A stretch of 64,000 nt of DNA, taken from contig NZ_PFGL01000063.1 in NCBI RefSeq assembly GCF_002783505.1, positions 2,178-66,177 on the forward strand, written 5' to 3'. Source of the stretch: Shewanella sp. CG12_big_fil_rev_8_21_14_0_65_47_15. Lineage in GTDB: Bacteria > Pseudomonadota > Gammaproteobacteria > Enterobacterales > Shewanellaceae. Within the stretch, counting starts at the first letter, position 1; each line of letters begins with the position of its first letter. A program made the translations under genes and the position numbers. Under the pieces are notes generated by a model. That model was not told the DNA's origin and did not search any database. It was given only the letters and a program-made list of their open reading frames with translations. Of the stretch, positions 37,271 to 47,487 are shown in pieces.

Positions 37271-39391
37271 ATGAAGCATTTGTCCATCAGTACTAAGTTG
37301 TTGTGGATCACTTCCGCCTTGTTCCTATCGATAGTCGCAATTTTATCCATTAGCCTCTGGTGGACACTATCGGATCAAAATGCTCAGTTATCCGAGCAAG
37401 TGCAGAATAGCTTACAAAACGAAACCCGCGATAAGCTCGAAGCTCGTGCCGGTGAGTATGGCGAAATGGTCGCCGGATTTATTAATGAAGCTTACCGGAT
37501 CCCCTTTTCTTTCGCTGGCATGCTTGAAAGTACCGCAGAAGAATTGCCCTTAAAGCGTGATCGTTTAGAGCTTGCCGTGGCAGCAGTGCTCAAGAAGAAT
37601 GCGCAAATTTCTTCCATGTACGCCCAATTTGAATCTAATGGTTACGATGGCCTCGATAGCGAGTTCCTGAATGTTCAGGTGAGTCATAGTGTGGCTTCGT
37701 CGGGAGCCCTAGAGGTCTATTACACTCGCAATGATGATGGCACGGTTGAACATCAACAAGTTGATGATTCGGCAGAAAAGTACCTCACCAGCCTGAATGA
37801 GTTTGGGATCAGAGATGCCGAATGGTATTTGTGTGCTAAAGAGACTCTCAAACCCTGTCTGATGGAACCTTATTTATATGAAATTACCCCTGGTAACACC
37901 GCTCTAATGACCTCGTTGACAGTACCCGTACTTAAGCATAAGCAATTTATTGGTGTAGTGGGGGTGGATGTCAATTTGCCGGTATTTCAGTCCCTGATTG
38001 ATACACTGTCAAAGAGTCTCTATGACGGCCAAGCCAAAGTGACCCTCTTGAGTACCCGAGGTCTAGTGGTTGCGGCAAGTCATTACAGCAAAAAAGCTCG
38101 GCCCTTATCCGAGTCGGTCGATCCCCAATTGGCATCGCAAATCATCTCGTTACACAAGAATGGTAAGTACATGATGAATGACGATGAAATTATCGTCGCT
38201 TACCCGATCAAAATTCCCCTAGCCAATGCCGAGTGGTCATTAGCTATCCAAGTTCCTAAGGCGCAGGCCTATAAAAGTTCGATCGCACTCCACGATAAAA
38301 TGGATGAAATGGCGACCTCTTTAGGCAGCCTATTATTGATAGTGGGCTTAGTGGTGTCTGTGCTTGCTGTGGTGACTATTAGCCTCGTTATCCGCAGTAT
38401 CATCTCGCCACTCAAGATGATCCAGGGGCGTGTTGAGCATTTAGCCAGTGCAGAAGGCGATCTCACTCAATCGATAGAAGTAGATGCACATGCGGAATTG
38501 ATTGCCCTTGGAAAAGGATTTAATTCCTTCATCTATAAGTTAAAGAATTTAATTGCTGAGTTAAAAACCTTAGCCAGTCGTACCCAAGAGGAAAGCCAAT
38601 CCTCGGCAAAAATTGCCCAACTTACCCGTGACAGTGTTCATCGGCAGTATGGCGAAATTGAAAGTGTGGTCACAGCCGTAAATCAAATGAGCGCGACGGC
38701 TCTCGAAGTGGCTAAAGCCTCGGAACAAACGGCCTCAGAGACAGAGGCCATGTCCCGGAATATACGCCACAGTGAAGAAAGCCTAACCAAAGCGATGGAT
38801 TTTGTGGCAACTATGTCTCAGGAATCGATGCAGGCAAAAGTTGCCGTCAGTAAGGTGGCTGAAAGTAGCACAAATATCAGTCGTATCCTTGAGGTGATTA
38901 GCTCCATTGCTGCGCAAACTAACTTGCTGGCCCTAAACGCAGCCATTGAAGCGGCGAGGGCGGGAGAGCAGGGACGTGGTTTTGCAGTCGTCGCCGATGA
39001 GGTGAGGGCGCTTGCCTCTAAAACCCAAAGCTCAACCGATGATATCAGCGTACTGATCGATGCGTTGCAAAAAGAGGTGCACAGTGCTTCCGGGATTATT
39101 GATAAAGGTGCCGAGCGCGCACAAATGGCGGTTTCGCAAACCGAACAAGCGCTCACATCCCTTAACTCTATGGTCAGTCAGATAGAAGAGATCTCGGCCC
39201 AAGTGACCCATATTGCCGCCGCCGCAGAGGAGCAAAGTGCAGTCACTGAAGAGGTAAACCGCAATATTACCGGCATTTCCGATTCGGCATCAGAACTCGC
39301 AAGGCTTGCGGGTGAGGCGCAGCAAAGCAGTGTGGTACTCGCCGAGCTTGTTAAACAACAACATGAGCAGCTAGGTAAGCTAAAAACTTAG
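37271..39391 (+). CDS. Methyl-accepting chemotaxis protein
   Basis: The protein has 706 residues. Membrane helix 1 (about 10-30), a large periplasmic dCache-type sensor (about 35-345, with [25 protein letters not shown]), helix 2 (about 348-375), a HAMP domain (about 376-430) and the cytoplasmic signalling coiled coil follow in order. The hairpin tip [20 protein letters not shown] is perfectly typical, so it should couple to CheA/CheW. The ligand is unknown. It lies directly after the beta-glucoside genes but behind its own terminator and promoter region, and no LacI operator is seen before it, so a link to sugar sensing is only a suggestion. Confidence 0.9.
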   Translation: MKHLSISTKLLWITSALFLSIVAILSISLWWTLSDQNAQLSEQVQNSLQNETRDKLEARAGEYGEMVAGFINEAYRIPFSFAGMLESTAEELPLKRDRLELAVAAVLKKNAQISSMYAQFESNGYDGLDSEFLNVQVSHSVASSGALEVYYTRNDDGTVEHQQVDDSAEKYLTSLNEFGIRDAEWYLCAKETLKPCLMEPYLYEITPGNTALMTSLTVPVLKHKQFIGVVGVDVNLPVFQSLIDTLSKSLYDGQAKVTLLSTRGLVVAASHYSKKARPLSESVDPQLASQIISLHKNGKYMMNDDEIIVAYPIKIPLANAEWSLAIQVPKAQAYKSSIALHDKMDEMATSLGSLLLIVGLVVSVLAVVTISLVIRSIISPLKMIQGRVEHLASAEGDLTQSIEVDAHAELIALGKGFNSFIYKLKNLIAELKTLASRTQEESQSSAKIAQLTRDSVHRQYGEIESVVTAVNQMSATALEVAKASEQTASETEAMSRNIRHSEESLTKAMDFVATMSQESMQAKVAVSKVAESSTNISRILEVISSIAAQTNLLALNAAIEAARAGEQGRGFAVVADEVRALASKTQSSTDDISVLIDALQKEVHSASGIIDKGAERAQMAVSQTEQALTSLNSMVSQIEEISAQVTHIAAAAEEQSAVTEEVNRNITGISDSASELARLAGEAQQSSVVLAELVKQQHEQLGKLKT

Positions 39392-39435
39392 CACAAAGTT
39401 GTTTGTGTAGAACACATTGATATGGATTTAGATAC

Positions 39436-39465
39436 AAAAAAGCCCATTGAATCAATGGGCTTTTT
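39436..39465 (+). terminator. Terminator after the chemoreceptor gene
   Basis: AGCCCATT (39441-39448) pairs with AATGGGCT (39454-39461) over GAATC, flanked by an A run and a T run. It also lies just past the 3' end of the convergent tRNA gene and could act in both directions. Confidence 0.9.
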
Positions 39466-39477
39466 CGTTGAATTGGG

Positions 39478-39554
39478 TGGTGGCCCCTCACGGACTTGAA
39501 CCGTGGACCTAACGATTATGAGTCGTGTGCTCTAACCAACTGAGCTAAGGGGCC
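39478..39554 (-). tRNA. ileX: tRNA with anticodon CAU, probably tRNA-Ile2
   Basis: The 77-base gene on the minus strand includes an encoded CCA (complement of 39478-39480). The acceptor GGCCCCT/AGGGGCC, D-arm GCTCAGTTGGTTAGAGC, anticodon loop CTCATAA (CAU at 39520-39518) and T-arm GGTTCAAGTCC are all intact. CAU could mean elongator Met or Ile2. The acceptor stem, the T-arm and the place next to rpoD match E. coli ileX, whose C34 is changed to lysidine by TilS to read AUA. I therefore call tRNA-Ile2. Confidence 0.85.
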
Positions 39555-39914
39555 GACTAAAGGTAATCGTCATTACCTAAAGCGGGAGGAAGTATACTAA
39601 GCTTGTTTGCGCTTGTCACCCGTGTTTTGGTTTGAAATTCACGCAACTGATTCAATTGGTTATCTGTTAAGCAATTGACTTGCCGCCAAGGGGGAAATTA
39701 CAGGTTAAACATCTTATTTTAAGATTTAATCCTTTCTGCATTAAGGTATTTCTTCTTCATTTTTACGGCTAAAACTACGGTAAACTTTCCCTTTATAGGC
39801 TAAATCATCCATTCAAATGGTTAACGTTGCTGCCAGATTGCTAGGGTATTTGAAGATATTGAGATAATAAAAAGCCCCGCACTGTGGCGAGGCTTGATTG
39901 AGTGTCGAATTAGA
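39555..39914 (-). other. Intergenic region with the rpoD terminator
   Basis: Apart from the rpoD terminator at 39868-39894, these 360 bp hold no gene that I can see. A promoter for the tRNA should lie just upstream of it, on the minus strand near 39560-39610. Confidence 0.5.
39868..39894 (-). terminator. Terminator of rpoD
   Basis: AGCC-C-CGC (39873-39880) pairs with GCG-A-GGCT (39887-39894) with one mismatch. On the minus strand it is followed by TTTTTATTAT. It lies 20 bp after the rpoD stop. Confidence 0.85.
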
Positions 39915-41759
39915 CTATTCGTCTAAGAACGACTTTAAGATTTCAGAGCGTGAAGGGTGGCGCAGCTTACGCAAGGCCTTGGCTTCAATTTGACGAATAC
40001 GTTCACGGGTCACGTCAAACTGTTTGCCCACCTCTTCCAGCGTGTGGTCGGTATTCATATCGATACCGAAACGCATACGCAGCACTTTGGCTTCGCGAGC
40101 CGTTAGCCCCGCTAATACCTCATGGGTAGCACTCTTTAAGCTTTCGCTGGTAGCGCTGTCCAGTGGCAATTCGAGGGTAGTATCCTCGATAAAATCACCT
40201 AAATGCGAATCTTCATCGTCACCGATTGGGGTTTCCATGGAGATGGGTTCTTTAGCGATTTTCAGTACCTTACGGATCTTGTCTTCCGGCATCATCATAC
40301 GCTCAGCCAGTTCTTCAGGGGAGGGCTCGCGGCCCATTTCCTGCAGCATCTGACGAGAAATACGGTTTAGCTTGTTGATCGTTTCGATCATATGCACCGG
40401 AATACGGATGGTGCGCGCTTGGTCGGCGATAGAGCGAGTAATTGCCTGACGGATCCACCAAGTGGCATAGGTCGAGAACTTGTAACCACGGCGGTATTCA
40501 AACTTATCCACCGCTTTCATCAGGCCTATGTTGCCTTCTTGGATCAAGTCCAAGAATTGCAGACCACGGTTGGTGTATTTCTTCGCGATAGAAATAACCA
40601 GACGTAAGTTAGCCTCAACCATTTCTTTCTTCGCACGGCGGGCTTTAGCCTCACCGATGGACATACGACGGTTGATGTCTTTGATTGCCGCAATGGCTAA
40701 GCCGGTTTCTTCTTCAACGGCGGCCAGTTTGCTACGGCAGCGCAGCACATCGTCCTCAACCATTCTTAGGCCTTCGGCGTAAGGCTTATTTGAGGCTTTT
40801 TCGGCATGGAACCAATCTAGATTGGTTTCGTTACCAGTGAAGAATTTAACAAAGTTTTTCTTCGGCATTTTGGCTTGCTCAACGCAAAGCTTCATTACCA
40901 AACGCTCTTGCACGCGCACGCGGTCCATCATAGAACGCATGCTTTTCACTAAACGGTCAAACTGTTTAGGGACTAGGCGGAATTCTTTGAAAATTTCGCC
41001 GATTTCGAATAGCGCTTTGACCGACTCAGGATGCTCACGACCTTTAGCTTCAATGATTTTGAGCGCATTTTCATAGGCGGTTCTTAATTGGCTAAAGCGT
41101 TCACGGGCTTCTTCAGGATCGGGGCCTTTATTACCGTCATCATCTTCATCGCCGCCTTCTTCATCGTCCTCATCTTCGTCGTCTTCATCGTCAAGATCTT
41201 CATCCGACAGTTCTGAGCCGATATGTGTGGCAGTAGGCGCGACATCTTCTTCGTCCGGGTTGACAAATCCAGAGATAATATCAGACAGACGCAGTTCATC
41301 GGCCTCAAATTGGTCGAATTGTTCAAGGATCATGGCGATCGCTTGTGGGTATTCGGCGACAGAGCTTTGAACTGTGTTGATGCCTTCTTCGATGCGTTTG
41401 GCGATAACAATTTCGCCTTCACGGGTCAACAGTTCAACGGTTCCCATTTCACGCATATACATGCGCACGGGATCGGTAGTGCGACCAAGCTCACTCTCTA
41501 CTGTGGCTAGGGCCGCCGCAGCTTCTTCTGCTGCATCTTCGTCTGTGTTGTCTTCCGACATCATCATGTCATCGGCATCGGGGGCTTCTTCGAACACCCG
41601 AATACCCATGTCATTTATCATCTGGATAATATCTTCGATCTGGTCAGAATCGACCATGTCTGCAGGTAAGTGATCGTTCACTTCTGCATAGGTTAAGTAA
41701 CCTTGCTCTTTACCTTTGGCAAGCAACAGCTTGAGTTGCGACTGCGGAGTATGATCCAT
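39915..41759 (-). CDS. rpoD: RNA polymerase primary sigma factor sigma-70
   Basis: The protein has 614 residues from ATG 41759. Reading upstream would add 25 residues not found in RpoD, and the known N-terminus [24 protein letters not shown] follows this ATG. Region 1.1 is at the front, then [21 protein letters not shown] (1.2). The non-conserved region has an acidic run of Asp/Glu (about 183-210). Region 2 ([18 protein letters not shown], -10 recognition), 3 and 4 ([27 protein letters not shown], -35 recognition) follow. It directs transcription of most genes. It is the last gene of the macromolecular synthesis operon rpsU-yqeY-dnaG-rpoD. Confidence 0.97.
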   Translation of the reverse strand: MDHTPQSQLKLLLAKGKEQGYLTYAEVNDHLPADMVDSDQIEDIIQMINDMGIRVFEEAPDADDMMMSEDNTDEDAAEEAAAALATVESELGRTTDPVRMYMREMGTVELLTREGEIVIAKRIEEGINTVQSSVAEYPQAIAMILEQFDQFEADELRLSDIISGFVNPDEEDVAPTATHIGSELSDEDLDDEDDEDEDDEEGGDEDDDGNKGPDPEEARERFSQLRTAYENALKIIEAKGREHPESVKALFEIGEIFKEFRLVPKQFDRLVKSMRSMMDRVRVQERLVMKLCVEQAKMPKKNFVKFFTGNETNLDWFHAEKASNKPYAEGLRMVEDDVLRCRSKLAAVEEETGLAIAAIKDINRRMSIGEAKARRAKKEMVEANLRLVISIAKKYTNRGLQFLDLIQEGNIGLMKAVDKFEYRRGYKFSTYATWWIRQAITRSIADQARTIRIPVHMIETINKLNRISRQMLQEMGREPSPEELAERMMMPEDKIRKVLKIAKEPISMETPIGDDEDSHLGDFIEDTTLELPLDSATSESLKSATHEVLAGLTAREAKVLRMRFGIDMNTDHTLEEVGKQFDVTRERIRQIEAKALRKLRHPSRSEILKSFLDE

Positions 41760-41895
41760 AGATATCATCCAAGTTGGGAAACTGTTACAACGACGGACAA
41801 TTAGCTTTAAGCTAAGTGCCGCGCAAATCGTCAATTATAGCCGTGTGCACATGTCTGTGCTAGTCACTGGGATAGTGAATGAGGACATTTTTGCC

Positions 41896-43620
41896 TCAGT
41901 TCAATCCTTTCATGACTGAGATCAGCTTCTGTAGCTGTATCTTCTCTTCTTTAGTATGAGTCTGTTTTAGACTCAATTCCTGGTATCGCTGCTCAATATA
42001 TTGATTGTTCAACCAAACTAGGGTCTGTTTAAACTTTTCAGCTAAGTTTTCATCCGCCACTTGATGGTCCCATTGGGCCAATTTATGGAGAGTGCCGCTG
42101 TGTGGGCTATCTCTGAATTGTTCAAGTAGTTGTGCGCTGTTTAACCTATGCTCTCGAGTTAAATTGAGCAGCAGTGGCAGCAAATCTATGCCTGGCATCT
42201 GCAGGTGATTAAGTGCGGGTTGTGGGGGTAAACCCATTCCCAGCTGAGGATGCTGTACTAACAGTGCGATGGCGAGTCGCAAAGGGGTACCGCGTCCTTT
42301 GAGTCCTGCTGAAGCGGTAGGCTTAGTTTGTTTGACACTAAATCCTAGCTTTTTCTTCATATCCTCTGAACTATTCATTCCGAGCTTGTGAGCTAAGTTC
42401 TCAAGCAGCAAATTTTGTAGCACAGTATCTTGAATTTTTTCAATTAGGATAAAGGCTTGCTTGGCTAAGTTACCTTTATCCGTACCGTATTTTGTTGCTA
42501 GGGTATCGAAGATAAACTCGGGGAGCGATATGGCGCTATTCATCAGAGTTTCGAAGGCTTCTTTACCTATTTTTCGCACCATTGAATCCGGATCTTCCGC
42601 CTGGGGCAGAAACATAAATCGCACTTGATCGCCGGGCTTTAAGAGTGGTAATGCCGTTTCTAAGGCTCGCCACGCCGCTTCTGTACCAGCACGGTCACCG
42701 TCGTAACAACATACCACTTCCTTGGCACTACGAAGCAATAACTGAAACTGTTCCGCCGTAGTGGATGTTCCTAAGGAGGCCACTGCATAGTCGACACCGT
42801 ATTGGGCAAGGGCTACTACGTCCATATAGCCTTCGACGATCAGCACCTTGTCAGGATCGCGATGGCGTTGCTTTAGTTCATATAGACCATAAAGCTCATT
42901 GCCCTTATGAAATATGGGCGTTTCCGGTGAATTCAAGTACTTGGGTGTGCCATCACCTAAAACTCGGCCACCAAAGCCAATCACCCGTCCACGGCGGTCG
43001 CGGATGGGGAACATGAGTCGGTCACGAAATCTATCATATCTCTTACCGCTGTCATTGCTGATTAGCATGCCGGCGGTCAGCAGTTTGTCCTGTGCATCTT
43101 GATTTTGACGATAGCGACCTAATAGGCCGTCCCAGCCGTCGGGTGCAAACCCAATACCAAAATGTTCCACTATGTCATCGGATAAGCCGCGATAGACGAG
43201 GTAGTCGATAACTTTTTGTTTATCTTGGTGTTGTCTAAGTTGGGTTTGAAAATAGCGGCTTGCTTCTTCCATTAATTGGTATAAGTCGCGACTTAAGCCA
43301 TCATCATGGCGTTTGCCAGTACCTTGCTCTCTGGGAACCTCTAACCCAAGTTGTCCTGCCAGATCTTCTATGGCATCGACAAAGTCGAGTCTGTCATATT
43401 CCATCACAAAATCGATGGCATTGCCGTGGGCACCGCAGCCAAAGCAATGATAGAACTGTTTATCCCGGCTAACGGTGAAAGAAGGTGATTTTTCACTATG
43501 AAAAGGGCAACAGGCCGAGTAGTTCTTACCCGCCTTTTTCAAGGGCACCTTACGATCGATTAGCTCGACTATGTCGGTGCGAGCGATTAGCTCATTGATA
43601 AAATCACGAGGTATTGCCAT
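41896..43620 (-). CDS. dnaG: DNA primase
   Basis: The protein has 574 residues. The N-terminal CHC2 zinc domain has Cys38, His41, Cys59 and Cys62 (CCPFHSEKSPSF, YHCFGCGAHGN). The TOPRIM core includes VLIVEGYMDVVAL and VCCYDGDRAG, with the acidic metal-binding residues. The C-terminal DnaB-interaction domain (about 440-574) is less conserved. It lays down RNA primers at replication forks. The gene lies between yqeY (83 bp upstream, with a hairpin) and rpoD (136 bp downstream). Confidence 0.96.
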   Translation of the reverse strand: MAIPRDFINELIARTDIVELIDRKVPLKKAGKNYSACCPFHSEKSPSFTVSRDKQFYHCFGCGAHGNAIDFVMEYDRLDFVDAIEDLAGQLGLEVPREQGTGKRHDDGLSRDLYQLMEEASRYFQTQLRQHQDKQKVIDYLVYRGLSDDIVEHFGIGFAPDGWDGLLGRYRQNQDAQDKLLTAGMLISNDSGKRYDRFRDRLMFPIRDRRGRVIGFGGRVLGDGTPKYLNSPETPIFHKGNELYGLYELKQRHRDPDKVLIVEGYMDVVALAQYGVDYAVASLGTSTTAEQFQLLLRSAKEVVCCYDGDRAGTEAAWRALETALPLLKPGDQVRFMFLPQAEDPDSMVRKIGKEAFETLMNSAISLPEFIFDTLATKYGTDKGNLAKQAFILIEKIQDTVLQNLLLENLAHKLGMNSSEDMKKKLGFSVKQTKPTASAGLKGRGTPLRLAIALLVQHPQLGMGLPPQPALNHLQMPGIDLLPLLLNLTREHRLNSAQLLEQFRDSPHSGTLHKLAQWDHQVADENLAEKFKQTLVWLNNQYIEQRYQELSLKQTHTKEEKIQLQKLISVMKGLN

Positions 43621-43657
43621 TGAATGCTTAAAATCTCGCCTAAAGCGAATTTAAACA

Positions 43658-43685
43658 AACAAGCCGCGCATAGGCACGGCTTGTT
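43658..43685 (-). terminator. Attenuator-like hairpin between yqeY and dnaG
   Basis: AACAAGCCG (43658-43666) and CGGCTTGTT (43677-43685) form a 9-bp perfect stem with a 10-base loop. On the minus strand TGTTTAAATT follows. E. coli has an internal terminator between rpsU and dnaG that keeps primase low, and this hairpin sits in the equivalent place. Confidence 0.7.
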
Positions 43686-43703
43686 CATACATTGAAACGC
43701 TAA

Positions 43704-44147
43704 TTATTGCAATTTTGCGCGGATCATAGCGCCGATAGCGCCCATGTCTGCACGTCCTTGAACTTTAGGTTTTAATGCTCCCATTACTTTGCCCATATCC
43801 GCCATGGAGGATGCACCTATTTCAACAATAGCTGCATCGATGAAGGCTGCGATTTCCGCCTCAGAGAGGGGAGTCGGCAGGAAAGCTTCAATGACTTGAA
43901 TCTCTGCTGCTTCCGCTTCGGCCAACTCGTTACGACCCGCTGCTTCAAATTGAGCAATCGAATCGCGACGTTGTTTCACCATTTTGGTTAAGACAGCTAT
44001 AACCTGCTCATCAGTCAGAGTTTCGCGGGTATCCACTTCAATCTGTTTAATGGCGGCTAATGCCATACGAATAGTGCCCAATCTCGCCTTCTCTTTGGCG
44101 ATCATGGCCTGTTTCATATGGTCTTTTAGCTGATCAATTAGGCTCAT
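43704..44147 (-). CDS. yqeY: GatB/YqeY domain protein
   Basis: The protein has 147 residues and is a complete YqeY family member: KDHMKQAMIAKEKARLGTIRMALAAIKQ at the front, DEQVIAVLTKMVKQRRDSIAQFE, and the tail GKVMGALKPKVQGRADM, related to the tail domain of GatB that touches tRNA. A precise role is not established. It lies 6 bp after rpsU, an arrangement common in Shewanella and Vibrio relatives, and shares the operon promoter. Confidence 0.93.
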   Translation of the reverse strand: MSLIDQLKDHMKQAMIAKEKARLGTIRMALAAIKQIEVDTRETLTDEQVIAVLTKMVKQRRDSIAQFEAAGRNELAEAEAAEIQVIEAFLPTPLSEAEIAAFIDAAIVEIGASSMADMGKVMGALKPKVQGRADMGAIGAMIRAKLQ

Positions 44148-44153
44148 AAGAGA

Positions 44154-44369
44154 TTAGTATAAACGTACGCGACGTGCGTTTTCGCGAGAAAGCTTTTTAG
44201 CTAAACGTTTAACTGCAGCTGCTTTTGCGCGCTTACGTGCAGTAGTTGGCTTCTCGTAGAATTCACGAGCACGCACGTCGGCTAAAATACCAGCTTTTTC
44301 ACAAGAGCGCTTGAAACGACGCAGAGCTACGTCGAATGGTTCGTTTTCACGTACTTTAATAATTGGCAT
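44154..44369 (-). CDS. rpsU: 30S ribosomal protein S21
   Basis: The protein has 71 residues and is strongly basic. [27 protein letters not shown] is the invariant S21 start and ENARRVRLY the usual end. It binds the 30S platform near the 3' end of 16S rRNA and helps translation initiation. It is the first gene of the rpsU-yqeY-dnaG-rpoD operon, with AGGGGTGATGGCGT-type ribosome binding sequence before the start. Confidence 0.97.
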   Translation of the reverse strand: MPIIKVRENEPFDVALRRFKRSCEKAGILADVRAREFYEKPTTARKRAKAAAVKRLAKKLSRENARRVRLY

Positions 44370-44442
44370 ACGCCATCACCCCTTAGGTGTAGGTTGTGTG
44401 GTTCAATTGCTCGAACCAAGTCTATTTAAAATGGTGCGGAAT

Positions 44443-44470
44443 TTTATACCGAGACAACTAGGCTTGTAAA
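44443..44470 (-). promoter_or_regulatory. Candidate sigma-70 promoter of the rpsU operon
   Basis: On the minus strand TTTACA (44470-44465) and TATAAA (44448-44443) are spaced by 16 bp, about 75 bp before rpsU. This is a good match to a sigma-70 promoter. A perfect palindrome CCTGCATGCAGG at 44534-44545 lies further up, nearer tsaD. Confidence 0.55.
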
Positions 44471-44584
44471 GCCCTAATACTGCACTGTGTTTGCTGGCGG
44501 GGAGAATATAGGTCTGTCTAACTGGAGTAATTGCCTGCATGCAGGTAGAATTGACGCCCTTTTATTATTTTCTGATGAGGCACC

Positions 44585-45601
44585 ATGCGGGTTTTAGGTA
44601 TTGAGACATCCTGTGACGAGACAGGCATTGCCGTCTACGACGATAAGCAAGGATTGTTATCCCATGCTTTATATAGTCAAGTGAAATTGCATGCCGATTA
44701 CGGTGGTGTGGTGCCTGAATTAGCTTCTCGGGATCATGTGCGTAAGATAGTGCCGCTTATTCGTCAGGCACTGAAAGATGCCAATACCGAGATTGCCGAT
44801 CTCGATGGGATTGCTTATACCAAGGGCCCTGGCTTGATTGGTGCCTTATTAGTGGGCGCCTGTGTTGGACGCTCACTGGCTTTTGCTTGGGACAAGCCTG
44901 CGATTGGGGTGCACCATATGGAAGGGCACTTATTGGCCCCTATGCTTGAGGAGGATGCGCCTGAGTTTCCATTTGTGGCCCTATTGGTTTCCGGTGGGCA
45001 TTCGATGTTAGTCAAAGTCGATGGCATAGGTCTCTATGAAGTGCTCGGCGAATCGGTTGACGATGCTGCGGGTGAAGCCTTTGATAAAACAGCCAAATTA
45101 ATGGGTTTGGATTATCCTGGTGGCCCACGTTTGGCGAAGCTTGCCGCAAAAGGTGTGCCTGCGGGTTATCAGTTTCCGCGCCCAATGACCGATAGACCTG
45201 GGCTAGATTTTAGTTTCTCAGGGTTAAAGACCTTTACCGCCAATACCATTGCCGCAGAGCCCAGTGATGAACAGACTCGTGCTAATATTGCCCGTGCCTT
45301 TGAAGAGGCCGTGGTTGATACTTTGGCCATAAAATGCCGCCGTGCGCTAAAGCAAACGGGTTATAACCGCCTAGTGATCGCTGGTGGTGTCAGTGCCAAT
45401 ACGCGTTTACGGGAAACTTTAGCCGAGATGATGGCGTCAATCGGTGGCCGAGTTTACTATCCCCGTGGCGAGTTTTGTACCGATAATGGCGCTATGATTG
45501 CCTTTGCGGGATTGCAGCGTTTAAAGGCGGGACAACACGAAGATTTAGCGGTAAAGGGCCAGCCACGTTGGCCACTCGATACCTTACCGCCAGTGGCATA
45601 A
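44585..45601 (+). CDS. tsaD: tRNA threonylcarbamoyladenosine transferase
   Basis: The 338-residue Kae1/TsaD protein has the metal ligands His111 and His115 in [26 protein letters not shown] at the front, [34 protein letters not shown] and [12 protein letters not shown] (here [12 protein letters not shown]) are conserved. With TsaB, TsaC and TsaE it makes the t6A37 base of tRNAs reading ANN codons. It is read divergently from rpsU, the usual gammaproteobacterial order, and ended by a strong bidirectional hairpin. Confidence 0.97.
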   Translation: MRVLGIETSCDETGIAVYDDKQGLLSHALYSQVKLHADYGGVVPELASRDHVRKIVPLIRQALKDANTEIADLDGIAYTKGPGLIGALLVGACVGRSLAFAWDKPAIGVHHMEGHLLAPMLEEDAPEFPFVALLVSGGHSMLVKVDGIGLYEVLGESVDDAAGEAFDKTAKLMGLDYPGGPRLAKLAAKGVPAGYQFPRPMTDRPGLDFSFSGLKTFTANTIAAEPSDEQTRANIARAFEEAVVDTLAIKCRRALKQTGYNRLVIAGGVSANTRLRETLAEMMASIGGRVYYPRGEFCTDNGAMIAFAGLQRLKAGQHEDLAVKGQPRWPLDTLPPVA

Positions 45602-45618
45602 TGGCTGCCTATTAATGT

Positions 45619-45646
45619 AAAAAACTGCGCTAAGGCGCAGTTTTTT
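45619..45646. terminator. Bidirectional terminator tsaD / plsY
   Basis: AAAAAACTGCGC (45619-45630) and GCGCAGTTTTTT (45635-45646) form a perfect 12-bp stem with a 4-base loop between the convergent genes. Confidence 0.95.
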
Positions 45647-45666
45647 ATGGGGGACACAATCTAAGC

Positions 45667-46278
45667 TTAAGGGGTTTTAGGACGCTTTTTACGTGAGACT
45701 TTCGATTCTTCACCCTTGAGAAGCCGCTGAATGTTTTCCTTATGACGTATGATGATCAGCGTCGATAACATGGCCACGGGGATGGTAAATCGATCGTCAA
45801 GCCACCAAGTATAAAGTGGGGCGAGTAGGGCGGTAATAATCGCAGCAAGGGAAGAGTAGCGGCTAATGAGCAGTAACACGACCCAAGAAGCCATAAGGCA
45901 AATCGCTAAATCATCACCAATGGGAGCCATGGCACCGAAAGCGGTTGCCACCCCTTTGCCACCTTTAAAGCCAAAGAAAATGGGATAGATATGCCCAAGA
46001 CAAGCCGCGATGGCAATAAGCCCAAGGGAAATGGCATCGATCCCCATTAAATAGGCGAGATAAGTTGGTAATGCGCCTTTGAGCATATCAAAAAATAGCA
46101 CCATGGCCGCCGAGCTGGCGCCACCGATCCGCAGCACATTTGTAGCTCCCGGATTACCAGAGCCTTGGGATCTTGGATCCGGCAGGCCTCTCATCCTACA
46201 TACCAGCACAGCACTTGAGACAGAGCCTGCCAAATAGGCGCTCACAATCATCAAAAGTGTCAGTGTTAATGGACTCAC
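45667..46278 (-). CDS. plsY: Acyl-phosphate:glycerol-3-phosphate acyltransferase
   Basis: The 203-residue membrane protein has five predicted helices. [15 protein letters not shown] and [12 protein letters not shown] are the conserved PlsY loops that bind acyl phosphate and glycerol-3-phosphate, with the third motif near [12 protein letters not shown]. It makes lysophosphatidate, the first step of phospholipid synthesis, in the inner membrane. It is divergent from folB, as in many relatives. The basic tail SRKKRPKT is cytoplasmic. Confidence 0.95.
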   Translation of the reverse strand: MSPLTLTLLMIVSAYLAGSVSSAVLVCRMRGLPDPRSQGSGNPGATNVLRIGGASSAAMVLFFDMLKGALPTYLAYLMGIDAISLGLIAIAACLGHIYPIFFGFKGGKGVATAFGAMAPIGDDLAICLMASWVVLLLISRYSSLAAIITALLAPLYTWWLDDRFTIPVAMLSTLIIIRHKENIQRLLKGEESKVSRKKRPKTP

Positions 46279-46546
46279 ATTGGTTTCCTTACGCGTCTTA
46301 AGGTATTATCGCGCCACCATTTAACAAGTCTGTTTGGCTTGTGTATTCGGTCATAGGTTAATGCGATAACGCTACTATTAAAACAGAGATAATTTCTGAA
46401 CGAACAAATCCTTTTCGGGCCATATCCTACTTTGGATTAGCGCGAGTAGAAAGTAAATTAGTCGTCTGTTGGAACATGGCGGATTATACAGACTCTATCG
46501 TGTTTAGCTTATCAGACCTCATAGTAATGAGTAAGTTGGAGACTGT

Positions 46547-46915
46547 ATGGATAAGGTACTTATACGGCAATTACGTGTTGATACTGTGATAGGTGTCTAT
46601 GACTGGGAAAAGAAAATCCAGCAGAGCCTATTTCTAGACTTAGATATGGCTTGGGACAATAAGCCGGCGGCAATGGGCGATGATTATCAATTTGCACTTT
46701 GCTATGAAACGGTTTCTAAACGGATCACCCAATTGATTACCGAGCAACCCATTGAACTTATTGAAACAGTTGCTGAACGTGTTGCCGAATGCTTGCTGGG
46801 TGAGTTTAACGTCGCTTGGGTTAAGGTGGTTGTAATGAAGCCAGGGGCTGTTGCTACTGCTGCCTCGGTAGGCGTTGAAATTGAGCGCTCACAACCCACA
46901 TCCGTCGAGAGTTAA
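46547..46915 (+). CDS. folB: Dihydroneopterin aldolase
   Basis: The protein has 122 residues, the usual length. DKVLIRQLRVDTVIGVYDWEK holds the conserved Glu/Tyr region at the active site, and VKVVVMKPGAVATAASVGVEIER is the typical C-terminal block. It cleaves dihydroneopterin to 6-hydroxymethyl-dihydropterin and glycolaldehyde in folate synthesis. folK follows 50 bp later and provides the next step, so the two probably form one transcript. Start ATG 46547 has GGAG just upstream. Confidence 0.94.
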   Translation: MDKVLIRQLRVDTVIGVYDWEKKIQQSLFLDLDMAWDNKPAAMGDDYQFALCYETVSKRITQLITEQPIELIETVAERVAECLLGEFNVAWVKVVVMKPGAVATAASVGVEIERSQPTSVES

Positions 46916-46965
46916 GATAATAGTGGTGAGTTATCGTCGTTTTTAAAGACATTTCGGACATCTGC

Positions 46966-47469
46966 ATGGCACTTATTTATATTAGTTTAGGCAGTAATAT
47001 TGAACCCAGTCGCTATTTACAGGCGGGATTGCGGTCATTAAGGGAATGCTTTGGTCCACTTAAACTTTCTTCTATGTATGAAAGTGAGGCAGTGGGATTT
47101 AGCGGGACAAATTTTTTAAATATGGTGGCGAGTGTCGAAACTGATTTGAATATTGCCGAGATAGTTGCGCAGTTTAAGCAAATCGAGCAGAATCACGGCC
47201 GGCTTGTTGGCGCAAAGAAATTTAGCCCAAGGACATTGGATTTAGACCTACTGCTTTTTGATGATCTTGTGTGCCAAACCCCAGTGGTGTTGCCCAGAGC
47301 CGAAATAGTCAATAACGCTTTTGTGTTGTGGCCTTTAGCTGAACTTGCTCCGGAATTGATCCATCCAGTGCTCCATAAGAGCTATGCAACACTCTGGGAT
47401 GAGTATGATAAAGATTCACAGCGGCTTTGGCCTGTGACGTTTGAGTGGCCTGTAGGGCTGACGTTTTAA
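46966..47469 (+). CDS. folK: HPPK, hydroxymethyldihydropterin pyrophosphokinase
   Basis: The protein has 167 residues. YISLGSNIEPSRYLQAGLRSLRE is the HPPK start, and NFLNMVASVET and FSPRTLDLDLLLFDD carry the pterin- and Mg-ATP-binding residues (the DLDLLLFD motif with two Asp). AELAPELIHPV is also conserved. It transfers pyrophosphate from ATP to the folB product. It follows folB and precedes uppP by 18 bp, so the three genes may share a transcript. Confidence 0.95.
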   Translation: MALIYISLGSNIEPSRYLQAGLRSLRECFGPLKLSSMYESEAVGFSGTNFLNMVASVETDLNIAEIVAQFKQIEQNHGRLVGAKKFSPRTLDLDLLLFDDLVCQTPVVLPRAEIVNNAFVLWPLAELAPELIHPVLHKSYATLWDEYDKDSQRLWPVTFEWPVGLTF

Positions 47470-47487
47470 TTTGTTGATAGGGTTGTC

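Noticed and set aside
41130..41220. Low-complexity GAA/GAC-like repeat as a possible microsatellite
   Set aside because: It codes the acidic run of RpoD in its non-conserved region, a normal feature of primary sigma factors.
40024..41673. Several plus-strand open frames opposite rpoD
   Set aside because: They are shadows of the rpoD reading frame with Ser/Arg-rich translations and no initiation signals.
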